DNA from: a virus
Virus record (IMG/VR): IMGVR_UViG_3300035698_012088
Location: 62,001-126,000 of that record
Length of the DNA stretch: 64,000 bases
Strand: one strand, 5' to 3'
Both the position numbers and the translations under genes were made by a program. This document shows, in pieces, positions 24,592-33,591 of this stretch (the first letter of the stretch is position 1; each line of letters opens with the position of its first letter). Under the pieces are notes generated by a model. It was not told the origin of the DNA. It was given only the letters and a program-made list of their open reading frames with translations, and did no database searches.

Positions 24592-26088
24592 ATGACAGAA
24601 ATTACAAGAGACCTTCCTGTACTTGAGGAGGGTGTGGAAACACAAGCAGATTATATAAAGAAAAGTACTATACTAAAACATTTATTGAGACTCCCTGGTA
24701 CAGTAGAGGCAGTCCACCCAAGAATAAAGAAATACAAGATATTTGAGGATCACCTTGACCTAGAGCTTATCTGGGGAAGCATGTCTGACTTCTATGAAAC
24801 AGCAAAGGTGAGGGTATTTAAGCCCCAAGCCTTGAAGACTGATCTAGACCTGAAGCTACTGGTAGAAGATAAAGAAACAGGAGTGCATACCCGTGCACTT
24901 TTAGATTCGTGGTTCAAGATTCCAGTAGAAGAGTTCTCAGAAGATCTGTTGCAGATACTTTTGAAACAAGTCTTTGAAGAATACATCTCTGTAGATATAC
25001 AAGAGAAATTAGCTGAAGGAACCTGTGATGTCAATGAACTCCTAGAGTCATCCAGGATGTCTTTGATGGATCCTTTACAGCTTCCTCCAGATGAAAACCC
25101 TTTTGATGGAGAACCCTTAGAATCCCTACAGGCAGCTGAGAGACAACCTCTTGGAATGCCTTTTATAGACCAAGCTCTTGATGGTGGATACATACCTGGG
25201 GAGCTAATAGGCTTTGTGATGCCTACAGGGGGTGGTAAGACCACTATAGTGTGGCAAGGCGTACATGAGTGCATAAAGAAGGGTAAAGACGTTGTAGTGG
25301 CCTCTTTTGAGCAACCACTGAAGGGTGATCTTGCTTTAAGAGCCCATGTCTTGGCTTCAGCCTCTACAAGAGGAGACTGGAATGAGACAAACCTGAGGAA
25401 CATTAAACCTGATGTATTACAGAGATATAGGGACTCTAGAGCAGCATGGAAGAAGCATTTACATTTCTTTTCATGGGTAGATGCTAGACAGCCCTTCAAC
25501 TCCCCTTATGACATTTTTAGAGCAATAGATGGACTAATCTCTAAAGGTAAGAAGCCTGAGGTATTGTTCATAGACTGGTGGGGAGCAATGAAACTTAAGC
25601 TATTTGCCTACAATCCTACAGCATCAGATTTCATGAGAAGAGCGCAACAACAGATGTGGTTACTTGAGCTTAAGGGCTTGGCTACTGCATATAACCTACC
25701 TATATTTGTGTTCCATCAATTAGCTGGAGCTGTAGCTGGAGTAGATAAAATAGCTAGTGCTCATGACGCCCAAGAAGACAAAAACTTTGCGAACATGTTG
25801 GATTTCTGCTTTGTTTCCACTAGGAAGGATAGTGAAGGCACTGTGACTTTTAGACTAGATAAAGCTAGAGCAGCAGATAATACAACTGTTGAGGTCATCC
25901 TTGATGGGGCTAGATGTATGTTCAGAGGTGCTGGACCAGACCATAACACAATCTTACTGAGGGAAGAGATTCCAGAAGAAGTAAATGAAGAAATCCCTGA
26001 TACGCCTCTTGATCTACCTCCTATTGCAGAAGCAGGGTTTTTATTTGATGAAGGTGTTGGGGGAGCATATGACATAGAAGAAGAATGA
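24592..26088 (+). CDS. Replicative DNA helicase, DnaB/RecA-fold (SF4)
   Basis: 498 residues. Residues about 180-430 are a RecA-type ATPase: LGMPFIDQALDGGYIPGEL, Walker A MPTGGGKTT, ASFEQPLKGDLALR, Walker B VLFIDWWGAM, and IFVFHQLAG (motif III/H4). The N-terminal 170 residues are a separate domain without similarity I can name, and the C-terminus is acidic. It is the likely replication fork helicase, lying just upstream of a palindromic repeat array and two genes before a string of replication genes. Confidence 0.85.
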   Translation: MTEITRDLPVLEEGVETQADYIKKSTILKHLLRLPGTVEAVHPRIKKYKIFEDHLDLELIWGSMSDFYETAKVRVFKPQALKTDLDLKLLVEDKETGVHTRALLDSWFKIPVEEFSEDLLQILLKQVFEEYISVDIQEKLAEGTCDVNELLESSRMSLMDPLQLPPDENPFDGEPLESLQAAERQPLGMPFIDQALDGGYIPGELIGFVMPTGGGKTTIVWQGVHECIKKGKDVVVASFEQPLKGDLALRAHVLASASTRGDWNETNLRNIKPDVLQRYRDSRAAWKKHLHFFSWVDARQPFNSPYDIFRAIDGLISKGKKPEVLFIDWWGAMKLKLFAYNPTASDFMRRAQQQMWLLELKGLATAYNLPIFVFHQLAGAVAGVDKIASAHDAQEDKNFANMLDFCFVSTRKDSEGTVTFRLDKARAADNTTVEVILDGARCMFRGAGPDHNTILLREEIPEEVNEEIPDTPLDLPPIAEAGFLFDEGVGGAYDIEEE

Positions 26089-26209
26089 GACTCAAACACT
26101 GGAATGAACGAAGTGAATGGAATGGAGCTGCTGAAAGCGGCGACTCTTCTCTTCTCCCTAACGACTAAAATGATGAAGCGATCCCAAGAGAGCTGAAGAA
26201 CCTTTTTAG

Positions 26210-26238
26210 GAGTTAATAGCTTATTAGCTCTTTAACTC
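26210..26238. repeat. Imperfect palindrome upstream of the repeat array
   Basis: GAGTTAA-T-AGCT and AGCTC-TTTAACTC form an imperfect inverted repeat around TATT. It lies within a 403-base stretch (26089-26491) that has no convincing gene; a 30-codon frame at 26104-26196 lacks a clear ribosome site. Confidence 0.4.
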
Positions 26239-26241
26239 TAG

Positions 26242-26346
26242 GATACCCGCAAATCCAGGGTATCTTAACATACCCCGGAATCCAGGGTATGGGAACCGCA
26301 AATCCAGGGTATGACATTCTACCATACCTACAAATCCAGGGTATGG
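26242..26346. repeat. Four iteron-like palindromic repeats, candidate replication origin or operator
   Basis: Four copies of AATCCAGGGTAT begin at 26252, 26279, 26301 and 26333. In copies 1, 2 and 4 the repeat is preceded by ATACC or ATACCC, so each is also a hairpin ATACC(C)-loop-GGGTAT; copy 3 keeps only ACC. Spacing (27, 22, 32) is irregular. Position between the DnaB-like helicase and a small HTH protein gene suits an origin bound by an initiator or an operator of the HTH protein. AT-rich sequence follows at 26347-26420. Confidence 0.6.
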
Positions 26347-26491
26347 GATTCTTTAACATTTTCTAATTCCTATCTACCAACCCCTTATGACTATTCCTGT
26401 GATTATTTTAGGATAATTGTGTTTAAAAGGTGTTGTGTTTAGATATCTACCCCTGTATATTGATTAGTAGAACAACATAAGGAGACAAGAG

Positions 26492-26656
26492 ATGAAACAA
26501 AGAGTAAACTGGCTGAAACCCCAAGAAGTCGCAGATGCTTTAGGAGTAACTAAGAGAACAGTGTATGCCTGGATAGCAGAAGGGAAGATCAGGTACAAGA
26601 CTATTGGGAAGACATACCGGCTCCCTGATACTGTTTTGATGGACGATGTGGAATAG
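26492..26656 (+). CDS. Small excisionase/MerR-type HTH protein
   Basis: 54 residues: WLKPQEVADALGVTKRTVYA, then WIAEGKIRYKTIGKTYRLP. This is the classic HTH_17 (excisionase family) winged helix-turn-helix, with the L-x-x-x-E-V-A-x-x-L-x-V-x-x-x-T-V-x-x-W pattern. AAGGAG is upstream of the ATG. It follows directly on the four-copy repeat array, which is its most obvious candidate binding site. In phages such proteins act as excisionases, repressors or origin binders; no integrase is visible here. Confidence 0.8.
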   Translation: MKQRVNWLKPQEVADALGVTKRTVYAWIAEGKIRYKTIGKTYRLPDTVLMDDVE

Positions 26657-26672
26657 ATATAACAAAATAAAA

Positions 26673-26691
26673 CCCCCTGGGCTAGAGGGGG
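26673..26691 (+). terminator. GC-rich hairpin after the HTH gene
   Basis: CCCCCT and AGGGGG pair around a 7-base loop in the 52-base gap after the HTH gene. There is no T-run, so it may act as an attenuator or RNA stability element rather than a full terminator. The next gene's AAAGGAA follows directly. Confidence 0.5.
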
Positions 26692-26708
26692 CTTAAAGGA
26701 ACTGAACA

Positions 26709-27371
26709 ATGAATAATATACAACATCTACGGGTAAAAATCTACCCTCAGAGACATTATGATACGTGGAAGTTTTTTAATTCGCCCACTGTCCAAATGAT
26801 ATTAGATGTAATGCTGTACAGCCTTCAGAGCTGCAAAGACTTTGATCAATTTTTGGAAGGGACTTCTGAAGGTAAGTTCAGATTTCAAAGGAGCCAAGTT
26901 CTAGCATTATCTGGAATGTGTGAAGATAGTTATGATAGAGCTCTAGCTAAGCTTCAACCTTATATCAAATCTAAAGAGCACGTGAACAAGTTTGAATGGT
27001 TATACCAGATAGACCTAAAAAAACTAGTTACTGTTATGCATGAAGCAGACCTGGAACTTAACTCTTTAAAATTAGCTCCTACAGTTAAAACTAAATTTAA
27101 GAATAGAGTGGTTACTTGGGAAGATCTATTAGAAGCCTATAACCTTATTACAGAAGAGAATATAGAGGTTAAAAAGGAAGAGCCCAAAGCTATAACTGTT
27201 AAAAAGGAAGCTCTTAAAGTTATATACACTACTCCTGAAGAAGTTAAGTTGGTTAAGTTATGGAAGACCATTAATAGAATTGATGTGAAGCCAGAAGAAT
27301 ATGACGTTGCAATGAGAGCGTATATTTCACTAAAAAACAACATCAAAGAGAAGCAGTATGTCGACAATTAA
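26709..27371 (+). CDS. Unknown protein, possible winged-helix replication factor
   Basis: 220 residues. The segment FQRSQVLALSGMCEDSYDRA followed by LAKLQPYIKSK resembles a winged helix (helix, recognition helix, wing). The C-terminal part is basic with repeated VKKEE/VKKEA runs. Its position after the repeat array and HTH gene and before the primase makes an initiator or helicase-loader role conceivable; this is inference only. Confidence 0.55.
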   Translation: MNNIQHLRVKIYPQRHYDTWKFFNSPTVQMILDVMLYSLQSCKDFDQFLEGTSEGKFRFQRSQVLALSGMCEDSYDRALAKLQPYIKSKEHVNKFEWLYQIDLKKLVTVMHEADLELNSLKLAPTVKTKFKNRVVTWEDLLEAYNLITEENIEVKKEEPKAITVKKEALKVIYTTPEEVKLVKLWKTINRIDVKPEEYDVAMRAYISLKNNIKEKQYVDN

Positions 27372-27466
27372 ATGAGAACAAACTAATGTTAATTCTACCA
27401 CACCCCCTGGATTAGGTTTTCTACTAGATGATAAAAAGGGCGGAACTTTTGGGATAGGAGAGTAAA

Positions 27467-27622
27467 ATGAGATGCTCTATACAGGCAGAGAAATATAATC
27501 AGGAAAAAAGAAAAAGAGATAAGATACATAAGGCCAGCAAAAAGAATCTTAAGAAGTTAGGCTGCAAAAAGAAAAAGAAAGCCAAGAACCAGTACGGTTT
27601 GGTAGAGGAGATAATAAAATGA
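27467..27622 (+). CDS. Small lysine-rich protein
   Basis: 51 residues after AGGAG: very basic with a KKKKKAK run and two cysteines. Probably nucleic-acid binding by charge; no family recognised. The 95 bases upstream hold no other feature that I can support. Confidence 0.5.
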   Translation: MRCSIQAEKYNQEKRKRDKIHKASKKNLKKLGCKKKKKAKNQYGLVEEIIK

Positions 27623-27650
27623 GACAAGTGCAATTACTAGAGTTGACCGG

Positions 27651-27668
27651 CCTCAGGACTGACTGAGG
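27651..27668 (+). promoter_or_regulatory. Hairpin upstream of gene 27685
   Basis: CCTCAG and CTGAGG are a perfect 6-base inverted repeat around GACTGA, ending 16 bases before the ATG at 27685. The right arm overlaps the GAGG that would be the ribosome site, so folding could block translation. Confidence 0.4.
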
Positions 27669-27684
27669 GGATGATGATATTAAG

Positions 27685-28035
27685 ATGTCAGATCCTAGAG
27701 AGAAGGCCTGGGTAGAAGTTGATGACGCTGAATATAAGACTCTTAAAGAGTACTTTAGAGACTATTCCCACAGAGTGAATGATAGAGAATATTATGTCCT
27801 GGCCACTAGAATGGACGGAGTAACTGCAAAAGAAAAAATAGCTGAAGTCCTAGAGCTTGCTAAGATAGTTATAGAGCAACAGAGAATCACTGATGAGAAA
27901 GCTGTAAGAGCTATTGAAAAGAGAAAGAAAGCTGCAGAAAAGAAGAAGAAAGAAAAAGAAGCTCTAAAGGCAAAGACTGATAGAGAAAAGTTGGATGTCC
28001 TTGCTGCCAAATTAGGATTGAAGATAGGAGATTGA
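27685..28035 (+). CDS. Charged paralogue A, coiled-coil tail
   Basis: 116 residues: WVEVDDAEYKTLKEYFRDYS followed by a lysine/glutamate coiled coil. The first block is matched in the next gene (WIEVSQEEYEILKRYFLEYD), so the two are tandem paralogues. A possible regulatory hairpin masks its ribosome site. Function unknown. Confidence 0.6.
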   Translation: MSDPREKAWVEVDDAEYKTLKEYFRDYSHRVNDREYYVLATRMDGVTAKEKIAEVLELAKIVIEQQRITDEKAVRAIEKRKKAAEKKKKEKEALKAKTDREKLDVLAAKLGLKIGD

Positions 28036-28036
28036 G

Positions 28037-28465
28037 ATGAAAAAAGAAAAGAAGGTACAGGTCCAGATAGTGGATATTTATACTTATAATGGATGCTATG
28101 AATGTGGAGAGGAGATACATCTGAACTCTTTGGAGGATGCAGATTGGATAGAGGTTTCCCAAGAAGAGTATGAAATTTTAAAGAGATATTTTCTAGAATA
28201 TGATATAAAAAGAAGACAACCTAAGGGATTTGCAGATACAGAAAGATCCATTCTTGTAGAGAAAATTCCTAAAGAATCTGCTTTAGAGAAAATCAAAGCG
28301 ACTATAGCATATGCCGATGATATAATAAAAGACAGAGAAAAAGCTAAGATTAAAAGAGCAGAAGCTAAGGAAAGAAAAGCTAAAAAAGCAGAAGCAGAAA
28401 AATCAAAGAATATGGAAGTTGAGTTTAAAAGACTAGCTAAGAAATTAGGGAAGACTATAACATGA
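28037..28465 (+). CDS. Charged paralogue B with CxxC
   Basis: 142 residues, 1 base after paralogue A. It adds an N-terminal YNGCYECGEEIHLN segment (CxxC) that A lacks, then the shared WIEVSQEEYEILKRYF block and a K/E-rich coiled coil. The cysteine pair could hold half of a metal site in a dimer. Function unknown. Confidence 0.6.
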   Translation: MKKEKKVQVQIVDIYTYNGCYECGEEIHLNSLEDADWIEVSQEEYEILKRYFLEYDIKRRQPKGFADTERSILVEKIPKESALEKIKATIAYADDIIKDREKAKIKRAEAKERKAKKAEAEKSKNMEVEFKRLAKKLGKTIT

Positions 28466-28731
28466 AGCCAGAGATAAATAAATGGTATAAAATAAAGTAC
28501 CTGAAGTCCTCTAGCAAAAGGGGGTTCCATGGTAAAGCTAAATGTATAAAGTATGAAAAATCTGAAAAGGCTTGGCACTTTAGAAAAGCAGATGAACCCG
28601 ATGTAATGAACTACTTTAACTACATGCTCTTTAGGGAAGAAGAGATCAAAGAGGAATGTAGTTCTGAGCCTACCTATGCCGAATTGCTTGATAAAGTAAA
28701 GGAACTGGAGACTCAATTAGAAGGAGATTAA
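28462..28731 (+). CDS. Small protein, beta domain plus coiled coil
   Basis: 89 residues, start overlapping the previous stop (ATGA). Residues 1-50 look like a small beta barrel (NKWYKIKYLKSSSKRGFHGK); the last 25 form a coiled coil (AELLDKVKELETQLEG). It directly precedes the primase gene. No function assignable. Confidence 0.55.
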   Translation: MKPEINKWYKIKYLKSSSKRGFHGKAKCIKYEKSEKAWHFRKADEPDVMNYFNYMLFREEEIKEECSSEPTYAELLDKVKELETQLEGD

Positions 28732-28732
28732 C

Positions 28733-29812
28733 ATGCTTAATCCTAAACTGTATAATGCACTGAACAAGATGTTTGGTGATGTTAGAATATCCAGAGAAGA
28801 TGATGAAGCAGAGTATAGTATCCCAGCAGGGAGGTACTCTTGTTTTACCCCTAAGCAGAATAAGTATGCTGATCTAGAAGATTGGGGTGAGTCTTATGAA
28901 GTGTCTTGTCCAGTTTGTGGAGATACAAGACATAGACTAAGATTCTGTCATCTCTGGGGAGAGAAAGTAATACCTAAAGGCACAAAGAAACCTGTGTACT
29001 TTGGTAAATATTGTATGCATTGCTATAATGAGGAATGCCATAAGACTGAAAAGATATGGACACATTTAAACAAATTAGACTTTACCTCTACAGAGGTTGA
29101 AGTTGCCGCATCCTATACTGCTAAGAATGTACCTTTTAAGAAGATGCTGGATATAGAAATTCCAGTAGTGAAGGGGGCCTTGCCTCTTATTGATTCAGCC
29201 CTTCCTGGATATGTAAGGGATTATCTCCAAGAGAGACATTTCTATATCCAAGAGCTTAATGACCACTATATGTGTAAGTATATACCTGCTGGACTTGATT
29301 GGCATAATGAGGACAAATCAAAAACTGTATCATTCTATGAGGACAGGCTCTTCATTCCTATTATCCAAAGGCAAGTCCAAGTATCTTGGCAGGCTAGGAG
29401 AATAGTAGAGAACGGGATGCCTTTGAAATATCTCTTCCCTCCTGGATGCAGGAAGAGTACCTATGTATATAATATGGATAATGCCCTATTACATAATGAG
29501 ATTGTTATATGTGAAGGAGTTACAGATGTGTGGAGAATTGGTCCCCATGCTGTAGCTATATTTGGTAAGAGTTTAAGTCTTGCCCAATTAGAGATAATGA
29601 GAGTGCTGTGGGGATTTGATGGTAAAGCTGTAATTGCTTTAGACCCAGATGCCAAAAAAGCTGCACACAATATTGCAAAGATGCTTAGGTTTAAAGAGAT
29701 ATTCCCAGGAGGAGTGTCTGTACTAGACTTAGAAAAAGGCGATCCGGATAATTACTCTAGAGAGGAGATAAACTCTCTTATTTCTGAAAAAATGAAGGAA
29801 ACACATAACTGA
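28733..29812 (+). CDS. DNA primase with TOPRIM domain
   Basis: 359 residues. An N-terminal zinc-binding part (CPVCGDTRHRLRFC, then CMHCYNEEC) recalls the CHC2 finger. The C-terminal TOPRIM domain shows EIVICEGVTDVWR (catalytic Glu and D) and VIALDPDAKKAA (DxD-like). LSLAQLEIMRVL lies between, as in DnaG/phage primases. Stop overlaps the next start (TGATGG). It works with the helicase at 24592 and the polymerase at 30718. Confidence 0.85.
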   Translation: MLNPKLYNALNKMFGDVRISREDDEAEYSIPAGRYSCFTPKQNKYADLEDWGESYEVSCPVCGDTRHRLRFCHLWGEKVIPKGTKKPVYFGKYCMHCYNEECHKTEKIWTHLNKLDFTSTEVEVAASYTAKNVPFKKMLDIEIPVVKGALPLIDSALPGYVRDYLQERHFYIQELNDHYMCKYIPAGLDWHNEDKSKTVSFYEDRLFIPIIQRQVQVSWQARRIVENGMPLKYLFPPGCRKSTYVYNMDNALLHNEIVICEGVTDVWRIGPHAVAIFGKSLSLAQLEIMRVLWGFDGKAVIALDPDAKKAAHNIAKMLRFKEIFPGGVSVLDLEKGDPDNYSREEINSLISEKMKETHN

Positions 29813-30708
29813 TGGATATTGAACTAACAGGTAAATACAAAAAACATTCCTTAGCTTGGTTACTGCAAAGAACCTACACTAAGACCCTTAAACCAAAAGA
29901 GGGTGTAACAAAGTTGCACATAGATATCCCAACACACTTGGATGCTAGAGCAAACCAACCCCTATTAGGATATACCTTTGAGTATACCACATCTTTAGAA
30001 CAAGTACCCCAGGAGTTTAAATATAATAATGTCTGTACCTATCTGTCTAAAGAGATAGAGGGGACACAGGCCTTTAAGGCTCTCAATGGGTTTATACAAA
30101 TCAGACCTGGAAGAGTTATTGGGTTTGATATTAGAGAAGGGTACAACTACAACAGACAGGATGATATACAATATATGCAAGGATATGGACATGAAGATTA
30201 TTCTAATTTCTATAATGACCTCTTAGATGCAAAAATAGACCAGGAGATAAAGGAACATCAAAGCAGGCCAAGGGTAGGGTACAGCAGCTCCACTAGGAAA
30301 CAGCTTTTCTTTGATGAGGAAAGGTACACCCAAGCTTTAGTAGTACCTGATATTATATATGAATATGCAGTTCCCTCTAGTTCTAGTAGTGACTGCACTG
30401 ACTTTTTTCATGCCTTTATCACCAAACCTAAAAGAGGTAAATACCATGCCTATAGAGAAAAGAGCACAACCAGTTATTATGGAAAAAGAATAAAACAATT
30501 CCAAGAGACCTCATTGGCAGCTTTCTATAGTATCCATGAAAAAGATAAAAAAAGAGCAGGAGAATATAGAACTTATGATTTGAAAACAGATCCCGTGACA
30601 TTTCAGAGAGAACATATAGACGTTGTATGGGATCTATTTGAAGAACCTGAGATGGATGGAAATCTACAAGAGATTTTAGAGACAGCTATGGTAGTAGAGG
30701 AATTATAA
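29812..30708 (+). CDS. Tail-family protein (VVEEL) between primase and polymerase
   Basis: 298 residues, no known domain. It has beta-rich blocks (AFITKPKRGKYHAYREKSTT; FKALNGFIQIRPGRVIGFDI), a serine-rich linker and a final helix NLQEILETAMVVEEL. The last five residues equal those of the 346-residue protein at 56531, and the helix resembles NLKDILKTKLVVEEL there. Located between primase and polymerase, so a replisome-associated role is plausible but unproven. Confidence 0.65.
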   Translation: MDIELTGKYKKHSLAWLLQRTYTKTLKPKEGVTKLHIDIPTHLDARANQPLLGYTFEYTTSLEQVPQEFKYNNVCTYLSKEIEGTQAFKALNGFIQIRPGRVIGFDIREGYNYNRQDDIQYMQGYGHEDYSNFYNDLLDAKIDQEIKEHQSRPRVGYSSSTRKQLFFDEERYTQALVVPDIIYEYAVPSSSSSDCTDFFHAFITKPKRGKYHAYREKSTTSYYGKRIKQFQETSLAAFYSIHEKDKKRAGEYRTYDLKTDPVTFQREHIDVVWDLFEEPEMDGNLQEILETAMVVEEL

Positions 30709-30717
30709 GGAGAATAG

Positions 30718-32401
30718 ATGCAACCATTTAAGATAACAGTAGCACATAGAACATGGACCATCAAATCTTGGGATGGTATTTCTGATCCAGTAGAGGCAGC
30801 AGATGAGGAGTTCGCAGCACTAGATACTGAGACAGAAATGATCAAAGAGGGATCCCCCATAGTGCCTGTAATCCTACAGGTGTGTTTCCCCAGATCTAGC
30901 ACTGTATATGTTACTACTGCAAAACAAATGCCTGACTTCATTAGGAGAATGGATACACTAAATCCTGAATTGGAATATGTGTTTCACACCGCCCCCTTTG
31001 ACCTCAATGTATTAGACTTTAGAAATAACACACTATTCGCTGCCCTTAGAGAGGGTAGGGTTACAGATGTGTACTTGAGATATATGATGGAGAGCCTTGA
31101 TAGAGGCAGATTCAATTCCAATGCTTCTCTAAAGGCAATGGCGAAACAGCTGTTGAAAATAGAGTTAGATAAGAATTCAGATATCAGATGCACCTTTACA
31201 CTAGACGCTCCCTTAACAAAGGAACATATAGAGTATGCTGCAATTGATAGTATCGTAACAGCCCTAATCAGAGACATTCTAGTATCTAAATATGAGACTG
31301 AGCAGCTACAGCTACTCGGATATATAGCCTTGAACTCCATAGGGAGAAATGGCTTCCTAATAGACAGAGAGTATCTAGATAAGGTTAGGAAAGATGTAAA
31401 AGACGACATAGAATCCAAACTATATGTATTGAATACCTTTGGCTTTTGGCCAGGGAAAAAGAACAACACCCATGTGCTACAGAAGCTATTGGCTAGTTTT
31501 GAGACAAGATATAATCTGACATTCCCTAAGACGCCAACAGGGAAGATATCAACTACAGATGCCTTATTGGAGAAGCTGGGAGATAATTGCCCACCTTTCC
31601 TACACTGCTATAAAGAATATGTTCACTTGAACAAGATGATGAAAAACTTTTTAAGTGATAAATATATTTATGCAGATGGAAGAGCTCATCCACATTTTAG
31701 GCCACTTGTGGCTACAGGTAGAACAAGCTGCAGTAAAGTTAATATTCAGCAAGTGCCTAGAAAAGAGGGAATGAGGGGAATATATGTAGCTCCAGAAGGC
31801 AAGGTTCTATTAGCAGTAGACTATTGTCAAGCGGAGCTATGTGCTTTAGCTGAACACTGTTTACTAAATTATGGTGAGTCAAGAATGGCTGAGATTATTA
31901 ACTCAGGGACCGATCTTCATAGTTGGTTTGGTAAAGTATTGATGAAAGAGTCTGGATTAAATCCTGAAAATGAGTCCAAAGAGGTATTAAAAGAGTTCAG
32001 GCAGATGTCAAAATCTGCAAGCTTCGGATATCCTGGAGGCCTTGGGCCACAGACATTTATGGAATATGCAAAAGGATATGGGTTAGATATAGATTTAGAT
32101 GGAGCAAGGAAATTAAAAGAGGTTTGGCTAAATACCTTTCCTGAGATGAAGTATCATCTGAAACCCACAGAAGATACAATTAGCACAAGTAAAGAAGTAA
32201 AGAAGTATTGTAAAGAGCATTTAGATAGAATGTATTGGGACACAGAAACAATACAGGACTTATCTGGAGTTTTAAAGCAAACTGGTAAAACAGAAAAAGA
32301 GATAAGAGACATCACATTTAAGATGAATAGATATATGTCAACGACCTTAACAGGAAGAGTTAAAAGAAACTCAACTTATTCAGCAGCGTTGAACTATGTG
32401 T
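30718..32401 (+). CDS. DNA polymerase, family A - exon 1
   Basis: Exon 1 encodes residues 1-561 of a 660-residue spliced protein. The 3'-5' exonuclease shows FAALDTETEM (ExoI), VFHTAPFDLNVLDF (ExoII) and YAAIDSIVTALIRD (ExoIII). The polymerase domain shows VLLAVDYCQAELCALAEHC (motif A) and RQMSKSASFGYPGGLG (motif B). The unspliced frame meets TAA at 32401-32403. Exon 1 ends with T32401, so the joined sequence reads NYVFQGLAADGAK, the conserved FQGxxADxxK block. AAGGAG precedes the ATG. Confidence 0.93.
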
Positions 32402-33459
32402 AAACTTGTTGCACATATAAAATTGGGTGAATTCGGTGGAAGCCAACTTGACAATCTGCTTAGTAACTTGTATGTTATTAAAGGCAGATGGTAATACCGA
32501 GCCAAGCTTAAGCAGCAATGCTTTTGAAGGTGTAGAGACTAACTCCCGACTCCCTAGAGGAGAGTAATGGAGACAAGAGCGCCCAGCCCCTAGAAATAGG
32601 GTGATGATATAGTCCAGACTTACACAATGTCAAGGAGATAATATAATGTCAGGTTCTAAAAAGAAAGAGACTCAAGAAGAGTATCTAAGTAAACGTAGAG
32701 ACAGATATAGAGAGAAGAGAGCTTCCCTTACACTTGAAGATACTGAAAAGGAGAGGGTGAAAAATAGGAAGAGAAATAGAAAGTATAGATCACACCTCTC
32801 TCCAGAGAAAAAGAAAGAAAAGTATTTAAGAGACTGTGAGGCATCTAAGAATAAGAAGTTGGGTAATTTAACTAGCATTAATCTTATTTTAGAGACAGCG
32901 GGCAAACGGATTTGTTCTGTTTGCTCGAGCAAGAAAAAACTTTCAGAATTTTCTAAAAAAACCAAAGGTACGTGGAAGAAGATTTGTGATCTATGTTTGG
33001 TACAGAATTATAAAAATTCCTGCAGAAGGGAGTTTAAAGATATAAGTTCTCCTGTATTTTGGAGAACAAAAGCCTACTCAGTTAATTCAGGAGCCTTAAT
33101 TCGACTCAGGAAGAGACATGACCCGGCACTTACAATTCAAACATTAGATTACAAGACCTCTGGCGAAGATCTAATAAATCTTTTTTATAGGCAAGATAGT
33201 AAATGCCTTTACTGTGATATAGAATTAACTGAAGAGAATTTACATATAGATCATAAAGAGGCTCTTTTGGGACCTGACACCCATGCTTTAGATAATTTGG
33301 CTATGTCCTGTAATATATGTAACAGGGCCAAATCTAATCTAAACGAGGAAGAGTTTGTAGAATTATTAAAGGAATTATCTAAGAGAGTATGTGAAAAACA
33401 CTCTCTATCTCCAAGTGTAAGAGCGTAGTATAAAGAGACTACGGAGAATACGATTTTCG
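32402..33459 (+). mobile_element. Group I intron 1 in DNA polymerase gene
   Basis: 1058 bases. Exon end TATGTGT pairs with GCACATA at 32412-32418, giving a 7-bp P1 with the required U-G at the splice site; the intron ends with G33459. Core elements are visible: GGGTGAATTCGG with AAGCC (P), ACCGAGCCAAGC (Q), GTAGAGACTAA (R) and GATATAGTCC (S); R and S form P7. The HNH gene lies downstream of S, in the P9 side. Exon joining restores the frame and the FQG motif. Confidence 0.9.
32646..33428 (+). CDS. HNH homing endonuclease in intron 1
   Basis: 260 residues after AAGGAG. The N-terminal 80 residues are very basic. CSVCSSKKKLSEF and CDLC form a zinc site. The C-terminal HNH module is CLYCDIELTEENLHIDHKEA, with ALDNLAMSCNICNRAKSNLN (HNH with two CxxC knuckles). 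It would cut intronless polymerase alleles and so move the intron. No sign of decay. Confidence 0.88.
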   Translation: MSGSKKKETQEEYLSKRRDRYREKRASLTLEDTEKERVKNRKRNRKYRSHLSPEKKKEKYLRDCEASKNKKLGNLTSINLILETAGKRICSVCSSKKKLSEFSKKTKGTWKKICDLCLVQNYKNSCRREFKDISSPVFWRTKAYSVNSGALIRLRKRHDPALTIQTLDYKTSGEDLINLFYRQDSKCLYCDIELTEENLHIDHKEALLGPDTHALDNLAMSCNICNRAKSNLNEEEFVELLKELSKRVCEKHSLSPSVRA

Positions 33460-33542
33460 TTCAAGGCTTAGCAGCTGATGGAGCAAAATACGCCCTATGG
33501 TATTTATACTTAGCTGATTATAAGATGGTTAACTTTATCCAT
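33460..33542 (+). CDS. DNA polymerase, family A - exon 2
   Basis: An 83-base exon between the two introns coding FQGLAADGAKYALWYLYLAD and YKMVNFIH. FQGLAADGAK is the conserved helix after the O-helix. The exon ends on the H of the HDE motif (motif C), whose D and E begin exon 3. 1684 + 83 bases is a multiple of three, so the frame continues correctly. Confidence 0.9.
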
Positions 33543-33591
33543 AATAGACACGTCTCTTTCTAATGCTATATTAGTATAGGAAGGAGACATC

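Noticed and set aside
24792-25499. 235-codon minus-strand frame
   Set aside because: Antisense shadow of the DnaB-like helicase, whose motifs are unambiguous.
26242-26346. CRISPR array
   Set aside because: Only four short palindromic repeats with spacing of 22 to 32 bases and no cas genes; better explained as iterons or operators.
26492-26656. Excisionase as evidence for a temperate phage
   Set aside because: No integrase, attachment site or repressor was seen in the window; small HTH proteins of this family also serve other roles.
28096-28716. 206-codon minus-strand frame rich in F, L and S
   Set aside because: Antisense of lysine/glutamate-rich genes always gives F/L/S-rich frames; no ribosome site.
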